Below, in pieces: positions 8,597-17,517 of a stretch of 64,000 nt of DNA. The DNA is taken from the NCBI GenBank assembly GCA_002395235.1, contig DGWK01000032.1, positions 85,828-149,827 of the forward strand. The letters run 5' to 3'. This DNA is from Lachnospiraceae bacterium UBA4260 (GTDB taxonomy: Bacteria > Bacillota > Clostridia > Lachnospirales > Lachnospiraceae). The notes under the pieces are model-generated. The model worked only from the letters and a program-made list of their open reading frames with translations. It ran no database searches and was not told the DNA's origin. The position numbers were made by a program, and so were the translations under genes. Numbering within the stretch: the stretch's first letter is position 1; the number at the start of each line of letters is the position of its first letter.

Positions 8597-8626
8597 ATTA
8601 TAGCCGCGAAACAAACAAATTGTAAA
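8597..8626 (-). promoter_or_regulatory. Vegetative promoter of the DUF4097-like gene
   Basis: On the minus strand TTTACA (8621-8626) and TATAAT (8597-8602) are separated by 18 bases, close to the housekeeping sigma consensus. They lie 46 bases upstream of the ATG. Confidence 0.65.
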
Positions 8627-8693
8627 TCCTTTATTTCGTAAGTTTTACATAATTATTGTTGAATGTGGCGATCCATTTACAAGTTGTTTCTTC

Positions 8694-9845
8694 TTATCGA
8701 ATAGTCTCGTGATCATCCTGCTCGTAGGTCACGCCGTCCACGCTGAAGGAGTTCTCATCCTTGATGATAAAGATCATGGTCTTGCCCTTGTTGAGCTCGA
8801 TCTCCTTGCCGTTGTCGTCGTAGAAAGTGGTGGGCTTGTAATCGTTGCCCTCGCCCTTCTCCCAGGTGACGTGGATCATGCGGCCGCCGGTGATGAAGAA
8901 TCCGTCCTTGCCGTCCTCTTCGATGCGGATCCGCAGATAGTCGGAACCGTCTTCTCTGGGCTCCGCGCAGGCCCTCTGGATCAAAATATTGTCAAAGGCC
9001 ATCTGCTCATTGGTGACAGCGTCGCACTGGGGCTCCCCGTGAAGGGTCTTGTAGTACTTGCCGTCCTCCGGATTGTAGGTGAGGGACGATTTCGATGCCG
9101 GGAAGCTCTCCTTCATATCGACATAGACCGCGCTCACGGAATCGGAGTACTGTTTCAGGGTGTTTTTCTCTTTTGCAAAGGTGAAGTGCTTCTTGTTGTA
9201 GTAAGCCCTTCTGTGCTCCGCAGAGAAGCCCGCTTCCTTGATTGCCTCCTTGATGTGCTCGGCGTCCGTGTAAGCCGTGTGCTCCGAACGGCTCCATGAA
9301 GGAACTCTGTAAAAGCAGCCGTAATCCGGTCCGAGGGGTCCGCCGACGCCGTTGATGTTGTCGACGTCCTTTCTTGTCAGGATGTCATCCGTGTAGTCGA
9401 TAGGTCCGCCGAAATGGATGATAATGGGATCCCACTCCAGCGCCTCATAGACGAAATAGGCGCGGATCGAGCGGATATTGCCGATGCGCTCCAGCTTCTG
9501 CCAGTCCTGGATGATGCCCATCTGGCGGCTCATATTGCCTTCTTCGCTGATCTCATAGAAGACGTCGACATTGCTGAGTCCGTACTGGGGCTGGGCCTCC
9601 TTGTCGATCGGGAACATGACCGCGATCGGTCTCTGTTTTGCCAGCTCAGGATCGATGGCCTCGCCGGTCAGCACGCTGACATCGGAGTACTCCTGTGCGT
9701 TTTCATTTTTGTTCTTTGTATTTTCATCGGCGGTGCCTTCCTGCGCCGCCATCACTGTGGTCTGCTCTCTTCCTGCTGCGGTAAATCCCGTCCCCGGAAA
9801 AGCCATGCATACAGCCATTAACAGTAGTATTGCTTTCTGTTTCAT
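8694..9845 (-). CDS. DUF3048 domain-containing secreted protein (YerB-like)
   Basis: A 383-residue exported protein. The start at 9845 (MKQKAILLLMAV) has AAGGAAA upstream and begins a normal signal peptide. An upstream in-frame start at 9926 would run through the family-B repeat and is rejected. The core shows the DUF3048 hallmarks RPIAVMFPIDKEAQPQYGLS, VDVFYEISEEG, IGNIRSIRAYFV and IIIHFGG, and a C-terminal DUF3048_C-like half (FDNILIQ, GRMIHVTWEKG, GKTMIFII). The role of this family in Gram-positive envelopes is unknown. The gene is monocistronic. Confidence 0.85.
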   Translation of the reverse strand: MKQKAILLLMAVCMAFPGTGFTAAGREQTTVMAAQEGTADENTKNKNENAQEYSDVSVLTGEAIDPELAKQRPIAVMFPIDKEAQPQYGLSNVDVFYEISEEGNMSRQMGIIQDWQKLERIGNIRSIRAYFVYEALEWDPIIIHFGGPIDYTDDILTRKDVDNINGVGGPLGPDYGCFYRVPSWSRSEHTAYTDAEHIKEAIKEAGFSAEHRRAYYNKKHFTFAKEKNTLKQYSDSVSAVYVDMKESFPASKSSLTYNPEDGKYYKTLHGEPQCDAVTNEQMAFDNILIQRACAEPREDGSDYLRIRIEEDGKDGFFITGGRMIHVTWEKGEGNDYKPTTFYDDNGKEIELNKGKTMIFIIKDENSFSVDGVTYEQDDHETIR

Positions 9846-9869
9846 TTTCTTTTCCTTTCTTGAATTTGG

Positions 9870-10033
9870 GTAATTATTCAGCACCCCGGAAAAAAGATCA
9901 AAATAAGAGCCGGGGAGCTCGCTCACCGGAACGTTTTTGATCTTTTTTCCGGGGCGGACAAGGCGCGAAGCGCCTCTGGACGCCCACAGTCCCGAATGCG
10001 CAGCATTTGGGACTTGTGGTGCTGAATAGTTAC
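9870..10033. repeat. Family B MITE-like element, complete copy (164 bp)
   Basis: Terminal inverted repeats GTAATTATTCAGCACC (9870-9885) and GGTGCTGAATAGTTAC (10018-10033) match at 15 of 16 positions. Inside are a perfect 20-bp inverted repeat (9884-9903 with 9935-9954), a small AGGCGC/GCGCCT hairpin (9961-9975) and a third hairpin AGTCCC-AATGC with GCATT-GGGACT (9988-10014). No reading frame of its own is evident. It lies upstream of the DUF3048 gene, in the gap before the sugar-binding protein terminator. Confidence 0.8.
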
Positions 10034-10074
10034 AAAATTAGTAAATGTTAAAAATGCAATGGTCTTTTTTCAAT

Positions 10075-10114
10075 AAAAAAGACTTCTGCGGCAGTTTCCT
10101 CACTGCGCAGAAGC
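10075..10114 (-). terminator. Terminator of the sensory operon
   Basis: GCTTCTGCGCAG pairs with CTGCCGCAGAAG with one mismatch pair (10081-10114) and is followed on the minus strand by TTTTTTATTG. It lies about 90 bases past the stop at 10203. Confidence 0.8.
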
Positions 10115-10202
10115 CTATTATAGTTCAAAAACGGGTCGGTTTCAATCGCTTCGAACAGCTGTTTTTGTTTTTTGCGCAGGTCGATTTGTACTACTTTTAT
10201 TC

Positions 10203-11381
10203 CTATTTTGACAAGTACTCCTGTACCTTCTCCCTGTCGACCTTTTCATACGGAAGGCGGATATACTTGTTGTCTGTCATCTCGATTCCCTCGGGCAGCT
10301 CGATGTCCGCGGGGGAAACTCCCGTCGCGAGGGCGTACGCCAGGGCCTCCATGGCTTTGGCCTGCCCTGCGCTGTCGTTGTAGACCGTGCCAGTCATAAG
10401 GCCCTCCTCCACCGCTTTGAGCCCGACCTGCGTGCCGTCGATGCCGAAGATCGCCGGCCACTCATCCCGCGGGATCTCTCTGTCCTGATAGGCCTCAATG
10501 GCGCCCAGCGCCATATCGTCATTGTTGGCCAGGACCAGCTCGATCTGCGTGTCGCTGCTGTCGATCAGCTGTCCCATCTTGCTCCTGGACTGGGCCCGGT
10601 TCCAGTTGGCGATGGCGTAGCCCACCTTGTCCAGGATGATTCCCTGCATGATCATCGTGTCCACGGAGTATTCCGTCCGGATGATGGCGTCCTGGTGACC
10701 GGCCTCTCCCTCCAGCACGACATACTGGATGCTGCCGTCTCCGTTTCGGTCCGCCTCGGGATGCGCCTTGAAATAGTCCGTCGCCATCTCGCCCTGCAAG
10801 GTGCCGGACTCAAAGGCGTCCGCGCCGACGTAATAGAGCTTGTCCCACTGCATCAGGTCCTCCTCCACCAGTTCCCTGTTGAAGAAGATGACCGGGACGT
10901 CGTTTTTCCTTGCCAGGTCAATGATCTCCGTGGGCGCGGTGCGGTCCACGAGATTGACGCAAATCACGCCGCAGTCGTTCTCGATCATATCCGCCACATC
11001 CTCGTTCTGGGCGGCCTGGGATCGGGAGGCGTCCTGCACAACGGTCGCTATATCGATTCCCTGTGCTTTGCGGCTGTCCACGAAGCTGTTGAAGTCATTC
11101 ATGAGCTCCATGAGAAAGGTGTCGTACTGGTCATAGACGCTCACGCCGATCCTGACATATCTCTCTTCGCTCCCGGCGTTCGCGTTGCCGCAGGCGCCGG
11201 TCAAAACAGCGATGGCCAAGGCGACGCTCCCCGCGGCCGCCGCTTTTCGCATCCTCTTAAAGATGCCGTCCATGCCCGGAACCTCTTTCATCGAAGCCCT
11301 TTTCCCCGGAACTCCTTCCACCGGATCCTTTTTCTTCAGTCCCTTTTTCTTCAGCCCCATTTTCATCAGACCCTCCGTCAT
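10203..11381 (-). CDS. MglB-like periplasmic-type sugar-binding lipoprotein
   Basis: A 392-residue type I periplasmic binding protein (galactose/glucose-binding fold). After a long basic N-terminus comes a signal peptide with lipobox LTGAC (Cys64). The fold shows YVRIGVSVYDQYD, VICVNLVDRTAP, VPVIFFNRELV, YYVGADAFESGTLQGE and LANNDDMALGAIEA, the latter three typical of glucose/galactose binding. The start at 11381 overlaps the previous stop (ATGA). Internal starts at 11291 or 11273 have their own ribosome sites and would give a more normal signal peptide, so the N-terminus is uncertain. It ends the YesMN operon, so it may feed the co-sensor or the neighbouring Mgl importer. Confidence 0.82.
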   Translation of the reverse strand: MTEGLMKMGLKKKGLKKKDPVEGVPGKRASMKEVPGMDGIFKRMRKAAAAGSVALAIAVLTGACGNANAGSEERYVRIGVSVYDQYDTFLMELMNDFNSFVDSRKAQGIDIATVVQDASRSQAAQNEDVADMIENDCGVICVNLVDRTAPTEIIDLARKNDVPVIFFNRELVEEDLMQWDKLYYVGADAFESGTLQGEMATDYFKAHPEADRNGDGSIQYVVLEGEAGHQDAIIRTEYSVDTMIMQGIILDKVGYAIANWNRAQSRSKMGQLIDSSDTQIELVLANNDDMALGAIEAYQDREIPRDEWPAIFGIDGTQVGLKAVEEGLMTGTVYNDSAGQAKAMEALAYALATGVSPADIELPEGIEMTDNKYIRLPYEKVDREKVQEYLSK

Positions 11382-12352
11382 CTCTGCAGCGGAAACAGGA
11401 TCTCCTGATTTTCTTCTGCGAATAGTGTATCTCTGTGGATCACTCTGTGTAAAACGGTCCGCGCCAGAGGCATGACCCGGTTTTTGTGGATATAATCCGC
11501 CAGATCGGTCACGCTCTGATACCCCATCATGTAGTCCTCGGGTACCACAAGGCTCTGCGCGACGCCGCTGTCCAGATAATACAGCGCTTTCATGGAAGTA
11601 CCTGTCCCGACCAGGATGATCTTCCCGGGGAGCCCGGCCGCATATTCGCCGGCCGCCTCCATTCCCGCGTTGTCCAGCGCGACCAGAATGTCCGGAACCG
11701 GGTACTCCGCGAGCTGGTCCATGACGTTCTCCGATTCCTCGTTCTGGTACAGGATCCAGGATATTTTGCCGCCGCCGCTCTCAAGAGTCTGCTCAAATCC
11801 CGCCAGGCGCTCCCCGGCGGAGCTCATGGCTTCGTTCCCCTTGATCACTCCGATGCTGCACTCCTGCAGCGGCTTCTGAGCAAATACCATGACCTCCCGG
11901 GCGATCGCTTCCCCGATGGCGGTGTGATCGGGGCTCACGATTCCCACGACATTGCTCATGACCTCGTAATCGTCCCCGTCCACGATCTCGATATTTGTAC
12001 TGCTGCTGTAGGTCTCCAGCATGCCGGCCGCCTCCGATCCGGACATCAGCTGTATGATCACGCCGTCCGATCCTCCTGCGACGGCTCTGGCGAGCAGAGA
12101 CTCCTGATCCTGAAGCCCCGACAGTCTGCCGGTCGGCATGATCGTCAGGCTGATCCCCTGTTCCTCCGCCGCCTGGTGCATTCCGGCGATGAACTGCACC
12201 CAGCGGTTGTCGCTGCTGTTGTCGATGATCACGTGGATCTGCCTGGGCGCTGCCGTGCGCCCGCTCTCTCGGCTCATGATTACCGTCACGATCACGATTG
12301 CTGTCAGCATAGCCACGACCAGGGCGGCGAAATAATTATTCTTTTTCTTCAT
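11378..12352 (-). CDS. Membrane-anchored sugar-binding co-sensor (XylFII-like)
   Basis: A 324-residue periplasmic-binding-protein fold held by an N-terminal transmembrane helix (about residues 8-26) with no lipobox cysteine. The fold begins IHVIIDNSSDNRWVQF and contains VAGGSDGVIIQLMSG and DILVALDNAGMEAAGEYA, as in the LacI/ribose-binding clan. In clostridia, anchored binding proteins of this kind (XylFII) are known to contact a LytS/YesM-type kinase and activate a sugar ABC operon. Gene order here, directly after YesM with a 17-base overlap, fits that role. The sugar sensed is not evident; the neighbouring Mgl operon suggests galactose or glucose. Confidence 0.75.
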   Translation of the reverse strand: MKKKNNYFAALVVAMLTAIVIVTVIMSRESGRTAAPRQIHVIIDNSSDNRWVQFIAGMHQAAEEQGISLTIMPTGRLSGLQDQESLLARAVAGGSDGVIIQLMSGSEAAGMLETYSSSTNIEIVDGDDYEVMSNVVGIVSPDHTAIGEAIAREVMVFAQKPLQECSIGVIKGNEAMSSAGERLAGFEQTLESGGGKISWILYQNEESENVMDQLAEYPVPDILVALDNAGMEAAGEYAAGLPGKIILVGTGTSMKALYYLDSGVAQSLVVPEDYMMGYQSVTDLADYIHKNRVMPLARTVLHRVIHRDTLFAEENQEILFPLQR

Positions 12353-14228
12353 TCCGCGCCTCCCCGTTCCAGGTGCCGTGCTCCAGCGCGCGGCGGTTCT
12401 TCTCCGTGTAGGGCACCGCAGGCAGATGGATCGTCACGGTAGTCCCTTCATCCGGCTCGCTCTCGATCCTGAGCCCGTACTGCGCTCCGAACCGCAGCAT
12501 GATTCTCTTGTGGACGTTGATCAGCCCCACACCCGAGCCGTGCCTGCTCTCTCTCTCCTCGTGCTCTTCGTCCTCGAGAAGCTGCGCGACTTTCTCGGGC
12601 GGCATTCCCAGGCCGTTGTCCCTGACGCTTATAAAAATATCGTCCCCTTCTTTTCTTCCCTCGACCAGAATCTCGCCCTCGTCGCCCAGCGCGTCGATCC
12701 CGTAATAGAGAGCGTTCTCCAGGATCGGCTGCAGGATCAGCTTGACCGTGCAGTAGCTTTCGATCTCCTCCGCGATGTTCCAGCTCATCTCAAAGGCTTC
12801 TTTGTAGCGCACTTTCTGGATATTCATATAGTTGCGGGCGTGGACCAGCTCGTCCTTAATGCTGATCACTGTCCGCCCTTTGCTCAGACTGATCCTGAAA
12901 AGACTTGCCAGCTGCGTGACCATAAAGACGGCGTCGTCATTTCTCTCCCCCTCGATCATCCAGACGATGGAGTCCAGGGTGTTGTAGAGGAAGTGCGGGT
13001 TAATCTGCGACTGCAGCGCGTCCAGCTCACTCCTTCTGCGCTCCTCCTGCTCCCGCACGACGTCGTCCATCAGCTTATTGACCTGCCGGAAGCTCCCCTG
13101 CAGACTTCTTCCCAGATGCTCGATCTCCGCCGGCCCTCCGATGTAGACGCTCTCGGGATCCACGCGGCCGCCTTCCATATTTTGGATCGATTTATTGAGG
13201 CGCAGGATCGGGCTCGTGATCCGGCCCGTCACAAGGCGGTTGATCACAAGGAGGGCCAGAATGGCCGTCAGGAGCACCAGGATCGTAAAGTACTGCGTGC
13301 TGCCCGCCCCGAACCGGAAGCCGCTCATGGGGATCACGCCCACCAATTTCCACCCGGTGTAGCTGATCGTCCTCACGATGACCACCCGTCGCTCGCCGTC
13401 GAAGATCTCTTCGTGAACGCCGTCCTCCAGGCCCGCGGCACTGATATTGTTCTCCTTGTACTTCCCGACGCCGATCTGGATCATCCTGGGGTGATAGATC
13501 AGCTCGCCGTCTCCGTCGCACAGGTAAAAATATTGATAGGAACTGCTCCCGTTGACCCGCTCCATCATCTGCTCGATCGTGTTGTAGTTCATATCGACGA
13601 GCAGCACGCCGCGCAAGGGGACGCCGCTGCTGGTCAGCTCCACGATCCTGCTCAGCGAGATGACCCAGTAGTAGCGGAAGGAGGAAGCGTCGAAAATGCT
13701 CTGCACATGGGGCGTAGAGAAATGCAGGTTCTCCGGTTTGTTCAATGCCAGCTCGAACCACGGCTGCCCGCTCACGTCCAGTCCCTCCTTGAGGGTGGAC
13801 ACGGGCGTCGCGCTGACAAGGCTCCCGTCCCTGCGAAAGAGCGCAAAACTGATCAGGTTATCCTTGTTGGCCTCATACAAGAGAGCCATCTCGCTGTCCA
13901 GGTTGTCCCTGGCCAGGTCTTTGTCCTTTATGGCCCCGTAATACAGGGCGTCGCTCACTCTGCGCATGGAGGTCAGATAGTCCTCGAAGTTGGCTTCCGT
14001 CTGGGACATCAGCTGTTCCGTGCTCTCCGTCATCATCACGCGCGTGCGCATCATAAATCTCTGATACAGAGAAAAACCCATGAGCAGCATAAAAAGGACT
14101 GAAACGACAGTAAAGGAGACCAGCACGGTGGCCTGGATCCCCAGTCCGCCCACTTTCTCCCTCCACTGACTCTTCCGGTCCGAAAGACGGCTTCTCTTCT
14201 CTTTCTGCTTCTTCCCCTTGTCTTCCAA
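12336..14228 (-). CDS. yesM: Sensor histidine kinase, YesM/LytS family
   Basis: A 630-residue membrane kinase. It has a transmembrane helix at about 32-55, an extracellular Cache-like domain of about 250 residues, a second helix near 310-330, a HAMP-like linker, and the His_kinase domain with QINPHFLYNTLDSI (phosphoacceptor His near residue 413). The ATPase domain carries DNGLGMP and GSGVGLINVHKRI. It phosphorylates the adjacent YesN. A Cache-type extracellular domain together with the anchored binding protein encoded next suggests that sugar is perceived through protein contact. The start has a run of basic residues, usual for this family. It lies 57 bases after YesN in the same operon. Confidence 0.92.
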   Translation of the reverse strand: MEDKGKKQKEKRSRLSDRKSQWREKVGGLGIQATVLVSFTVVSVLFMLLMGFSLYQRFMMRTRVMMTESTEQLMSQTEANFEDYLTSMRRVSDALYYGAIKDKDLARDNLDSEMALLYEANKDNLISFALFRRDGSLVSATPVSTLKEGLDVSGQPWFELALNKPENLHFSTPHVQSIFDASSFRYYWVISLSRIVELTSSGVPLRGVLLVDMNYNTIEQMMERVNGSSSYQYFYLCDGDGELIYHPRMIQIGVGKYKENNISAAGLEDGVHEEIFDGERRVVIVRTISYTGWKLVGVIPMSGFRFGAGSTQYFTILVLLTAILALLVINRLVTGRITSPILRLNKSIQNMEGGRVDPESVYIGGPAEIEHLGRSLQGSFRQVNKLMDDVVREQEERRRSELDALQSQINPHFLYNTLDSIVWMIEGERNDDAVFMVTQLASLFRISLSKGRTVISIKDELVHARNYMNIQKVRYKEAFEMSWNIAEEIESYCTVKLILQPILENALYYGIDALGDEGEILVEGRKEGDDIFISVRDNGLGMPPEKVAQLLEDEEHEERESRHGSGVGLINVHKRIMLRFGAQYGLRIESEPDEGTTVTIHLPAVPYTEKNRRALEHGTWNGEARNEEKE

Positions 14229-14285
14229 GGATTCCTCCCGCTCAAAATTGCTCTTATTCCGAATTCATCCGCTCTGTCTCCGGCC

Positions 14286-15881
14286 TTATCTTCTCTCGGA
14301 TCGATACTTGGACGGCGACACGCCGAAACTCTTCTTAAACACGTAGCTGAAGTAAGCCGGGTCCGCGTACCCGACCTGCGCGGCGATCACATAGGTCTTG
14401 TCGTCCCCTTCGACCAGTCTCTGCACCGCCTGCTCCATGCGGTAATCGGTCAAAAAAGCGATGAAAGTCTTGCCCGTCTCTTTTTTGAACGTGGTGGAGA
14501 AATACGCGGCACTCACGCCCAGAATTCCGCAGATCTTGTCGATCGTCAGATCCTGGTCCCCGTAATTGTCGCGGACATAGTCGATGGCCTTGCCGACGAA
14601 AGTCTGCACGCCGCTCTCCCTGCTGATGCGCAGCTGCTCCCACATGGCCAGCGACACTTTGTACAGCCACTCTCTGAGCTGCCGGCTGTCCATGTTCGTC
14701 ACGTTTCGGAACAGGCTCTCGTCCTCTCCGAAGATGGGCTCCGGCTCGATCCGGTTGCTGACCGCGAACCGATAGAGGGAACTTACGAGTTCCATGATCA
14801 TAAACCGATGAATGCTCAGGGACACGCCTCCGGAAGTGAGCTCGTCGACACAGGCGTCCGCTTCCTTTCGGACCGCCTCCTGCGTATTCATTTTGACGGC
14901 TTTGAACAGGGCGTGGAGTTTCTTCTGGGTATTATCCGCCGCCCTCCCTTCGCCGGGCTCGATCTCGGCGATATTGATCGCCCTTCCGGATCCGTAGATA
15001 GACCGGTAAGAGACCGCTTCTCTCGCCCCCTGATAGGATTCCGGGATCCGGGAGATCTCCGTGCAGGCCTTTCCGATGCCGATCGTCACGACCGCCTGGC
15101 TGACATGCCTGGCAAGGCGGCAGAAGCTCTCCGCCTCATCCGTGATCCGCACCACATCCTCCTGCGTCCTGCAAGGGGCCAGCATAACGATGTTCCCTTC
15201 GTGGGGAAACATCTTGGCGTCCCATTTCTCCGCCAGCCGCTCTCGTGCAAGGCGCCGCACAGACTCCGTCAGAAGCACCGCGCTGATCCCTTCCGGCAGC
15301 TGCGTGGTACTTGTGTGGACCACGACCACGGTGTACATGGGGCTGTCCATCTCGATCTGATAGTCCCGCAGATACCCGGGGATACTGTCCTCCGCAACGT
15401 TTCCTTCTACAAGCGTGGAGTAGAAGTTCTCCTGCAGCAGCGGCAGGCTCTCCATGTAGTAATCGCGAAGCTTCTGGACATTGCGCTTTTCATCCATCTC
15501 CCGGTCCAGGGATTCTTTGATCCTCGCAAAGATCCGGCGCAGCTCATCTGCGTCCACGGGCTTTAAGATATACTCCTCCACCTCAAGGCGGATCGCCTCC
15601 TTGGCGTACTCAAACTCATCGAACCCCGAAAAGATCAGGATCCGGACCGTCGGATACATGATCTTGAGATTTCTGGCCAGCTCCAGTCCGTCCATATAGG
15701 GCATCTTAATATCCGTCAGCACGACGTCCGGCGCCTCTGCTTCCGCCAGATCAAGGGCCTCGATCCCGTTGTGGGCATAGCCCATTACGCGAAAACCGAT
15801 CCCCTCCCAATCGACTTTCTTAAGCATTGTGCGGATGACATCTTCCTCGTCGTCCACCAAAAGAACCGAGTATAAACTCAT
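14286..15881 (-). CDS. yesN: YesN-type response regulator with AraC DNA-binding domain
   Basis: A 531-residue transcription factor. The receiver domain (residues 1-120) has Asp10/Asp11, the phosphoacceptor Asp57 (LTDIKMPYMDG) and Lys in LKPVDADE. A long middle domain links it to the C-terminal pair of AraC helix-turn-helix motifs (about 430-530; ICGILGVSAAYFSTTFKKETGKTF and AQVGYADPAYFSYVFKKSFGVSPSKYR). The start at 15881 (MSLYSVLLVDDE) is preceded by GAGGGA; a second possible start at 15896 adds five residues. It is 16 bases from the upstream small membrane gene. The likely target is the Mgl operon to the right. Confidence 0.9.
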   Translation of the reverse strand: MSLYSVLLVDDEEDVIRTMLKKVDWEGIGFRVMGYAHNGIEALDLAEAEAPDVVLTDIKMPYMDGLELARNLKIMYPTVRILIFSGFDEFEYAKEAIRLEVEEYILKPVDADELRRIFARIKESLDREMDEKRNVQKLRDYYMESLPLLQENFYSTLVEGNVAEDSIPGYLRDYQIEMDSPMYTVVVVHTSTTQLPEGISAVLLTESVRRLARERLAEKWDAKMFPHEGNIVMLAPCRTQEDVVRITDEAESFCRLARHVSQAVVTIGIGKACTEISRIPESYQGAREAVSYRSIYGSGRAINIAEIEPGEGRAADNTQKKLHALFKAVKMNTQEAVRKEADACVDELTSGGVSLSIHRFMIMELVSSLYRFAVSNRIEPEPIFGEDESLFRNVTNMDSRQLREWLYKVSLAMWEQLRISRESGVQTFVGKAIDYVRDNYGDQDLTIDKICGILGVSAAYFSTTFKKETGKTFIAFLTDYRMEQAVQRLVEGDDKTYVIAAQVGYADPAYFSYVFKKSFGVSPSKYRSERR

Positions 15882-15897
15882 TGTGCCGTCCCTCATC

Positions 15898-16209
15898 TCA
15901 CTCGTACTTGTCCTCGAGCTTCTTCCATAACACAAACAGGACCACGACCCACACAACGATCTGCACGAGAGCCGCGACCGCGTTGATCGACTCCAGGACT
16001 CCCATCAGAAAAGTGCCCACCGCGAAAAATATGAGCAGCCTTCCCGCGTCTCTGCAGTATCCCTCTTTGTCCTTGGGCTCCGGTTTTCCTTTCCCTCTGA
16101 TGGCCTTTATATCCTTCAGAACCATTACCCTGTAGGCAAAATAGAGCGCCACCAGCCCGATCAGCGTGGGAATGCCCGCAAAATGTAAGAACTGTTCCAG
16201 CATATTCAA
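15898..16209 (-). CDS. Small three-helix membrane protein, first gene of the sensory operon
   Basis: A 103-residue protein with hydrophobic segments at about 8-28, 55-75 and 77-97, separated by a basic loop with GKGKPEPKDKEG. I do not recognise a family. AAGGATTG precedes the ATG. It lies directly upstream of YesN, 16 bases apart, so it is co-transcribed with the two-component genes. A role in that signalling system is suggested by position only. Confidence 0.65.
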   Translation of the reverse strand: MNMLEQFLHFAGIPTLIGLVALYFAYRVMVLKDIKAIRGKGKPEPKDKEGYCRDAGRLLIFFAVGTFLMGVLESINAVAALVQIVVWVVVLFVLWKKLEDKYE

Positions 16210-16273
16210 TCCTTTCCGTTCCGAATATTTCCGTATTCTGTGCGCTGTGCCCGCATGCGGGCCTTAAACAGTA

Positions 16274-16340
16274 AAAGCGAGGGACGGCATCCCGTGCCGT
16301 ACAGGATTCCTGTAATCACGTGATGCCAGTCACTCGCTTT
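16274..16340 (-). terminator. Long hairpin terminator after the Mgl-type operon
   Basis: AAAGCGAG/CTCGCTTT (16274-16281 and 16333-16340) encloses further pairing (GAC/GTC, GGCATC/GATGCC, CGTG/CACG). On the minus strand the stem ends in TTTT. It separates the Mgl operon from the sensory operon. Confidence 0.7.
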
Positions 16341-16405
16341 GATGTTACTGCACCTCTGCCGCCATTTCAATGCTCACAGAGCGGGCGGCCTGTATTTTGA
16401 AATTT

Positions 16406-16477
16406 ACTTCGAAGATTGCCTCGAGAATAACTTCGAGAATAACTTCGAGAATTATTTCGAGAATTACTTCTTTGCGA
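16406..16477. repeat. 12-bp tandem repeat at the 3' end of the permease gene
   Basis: Six consecutive 12-base units of the type ACTTCGAGAATA: 16406-16417, 16418-16429, 16430-16441, 16442-16453, 16454-16465 and, more diverged, 16466-16477. The last units include the stop codon (16464-16466) of the Mgl permease. The period of exactly four codons leaves an open frame on the minus strand. Confidence 0.75.
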
Positions 16478-17450
16478 CGTACTTTCTGATATCCAGAGAG
16501 ATCGCGATGTAGATGATGATACCGAGGGCGATCCACTGTGCGTTTGCGTTGACGCCCAGGAACTGCAGCGCTGCCTTCAGGAATTCGAAGACCGCAACAC
16601 CGATGACGGCGGAAGAAACTTTACCGCGGCCGCCGGTGACGGAGACGCCGCCGATCGTACAAGCTGCGATCGCTTCCATCTCGTAGCCGAGGCCCAGGTT
16701 AACGGATGCACCGCCGGACTTGGCGCCCAGCATGAAGCCTGCAAGGCCATAGAAGGCAGCTGCCTTCGCATAGATCATGACCATTGTCAGTTTGACCGGA
16801 ACACCGGCAACTTCCGCTGCCTGCGGGTTTGCGCCGATAGCGTACATATATTTTCCGTGACGGGTCATGTTGAAGATGAACCATGAAATAGCTCCGATCA
16901 GAATTGCGATCCATACCAGGTAGGGGATCATGAGGAATCTGCCGGAAGCAAGATTTGTGTACTCGGTAACATAGCCGCCCAGAGGAGTCGCATTGGTTAC
17001 GATCAGGTTAAGACCGTAGACGATCTCCATCATTGCCAGTGTGGAAATGAAGGGAGGCACGCTCAGGAACGCGATGAAAGAGCCTGTCACTGCACCGAAA
17101 GCGGCACACACTACCATGACGATGATGGCAGCGAGGAAAACGTTCATAGGCTTTCCGCCTTGGATAAAACGTCCAGAATAATCAGCCTTCTGCAGAAGAA
17201 TACCTGCAAGGCAGCCGCCCAGACCGATAATACGACCTGCGGACAGATCGCACCCTGCGGTGATAACGCAGCCGGCGATGCCGAGCGCGATGACCAGACG
17301 TGCGGACATGTTCAGGAGCAGGTTCAGCAGGTTGGACGGGGACAGGAAGTTGGGCGATTTGATCCCTGTAAATGCAACCAGGATAATGATGATAAGGATA
17401 ACGCCGTAGTTGATCAGGAAATCCTTTATATTAAAAGCTTTTTTGTTCAT
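16464..17450 (-). CDS. mglC: Sugar ABC transporter permease, MglC/RbsC type
   Basis: A 328-residue inner-membrane permease of the BPD_transp_2 family with eight to ten hydrophobic helices. The start at 17450 (MNKKAFNIKDF) is set by GGAGG six bases upstream; a start at 17468 would lack a ribosome site. It shows the family signatures ITAGCDLSAGRIIGLGG near the N-terminal third and AACTIGGVSVTGGRGKVSSAVIGV near the C-terminus. It forms the membrane channel for the MglA ATPase and MglB binding protein encoded upstream. The substrate is probably galactose, glucose or a methyl-galactoside. Its 3' end abuts a 12-bp tandem repeat. Confidence 0.88.
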   Translation of the reverse strand: MNKKAFNIKDFLINYGVILIIIILVAFTGIKSPNFLSPSNLLNLLLNMSARLVIALGIAGCVITAGCDLSAGRIIGLGGCLAGILLQKADYSGRFIQGGKPMNVFLAAIIVMVVCAAFGAVTGSFIAFLSVPPFISTLAMMEIVYGLNLIVTNATPLGGYVTEYTNLASGRFLMIPYLVWIAILIGAISWFIFNMTRHGKYMYAIGANPQAAEVAGVPVKLTMVMIYAKAAAFYGLAGFMLGAKSGGASVNLGLGYEMEAIAACTIGGVSVTGGRGKVSSAVIGVAVFEFLKAALQFLGVNANAQWIALGIIIYIAISLDIRKYVAKK

Positions 17451-17517
17451 TAGAATCCTCCGTTTCAAAGAGCATCTGTGTCAATGCTTTGACCATAGTA
17501 ACAGACTATAGTGCCGA

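Noticed and set aside
9846..9926. Longer N-terminus of the DUF3048 protein
   Set aside because: It would run through a family-B repeat, and the start at 9845 has a ribosome site and begins a proper signal peptide.
12378..14102. A long plus-strand frame opposite the histidine kinase
   Set aside because: Antisense to a clear YesM kinase with all motifs; no domain of its own.
16345..16536. A small gene encoding an EVILEVILE repeat protein
   Set aside because: The frame is created by the 12-bp tandem repeat and overlaps the permease 3' end; it has no ribosome site.
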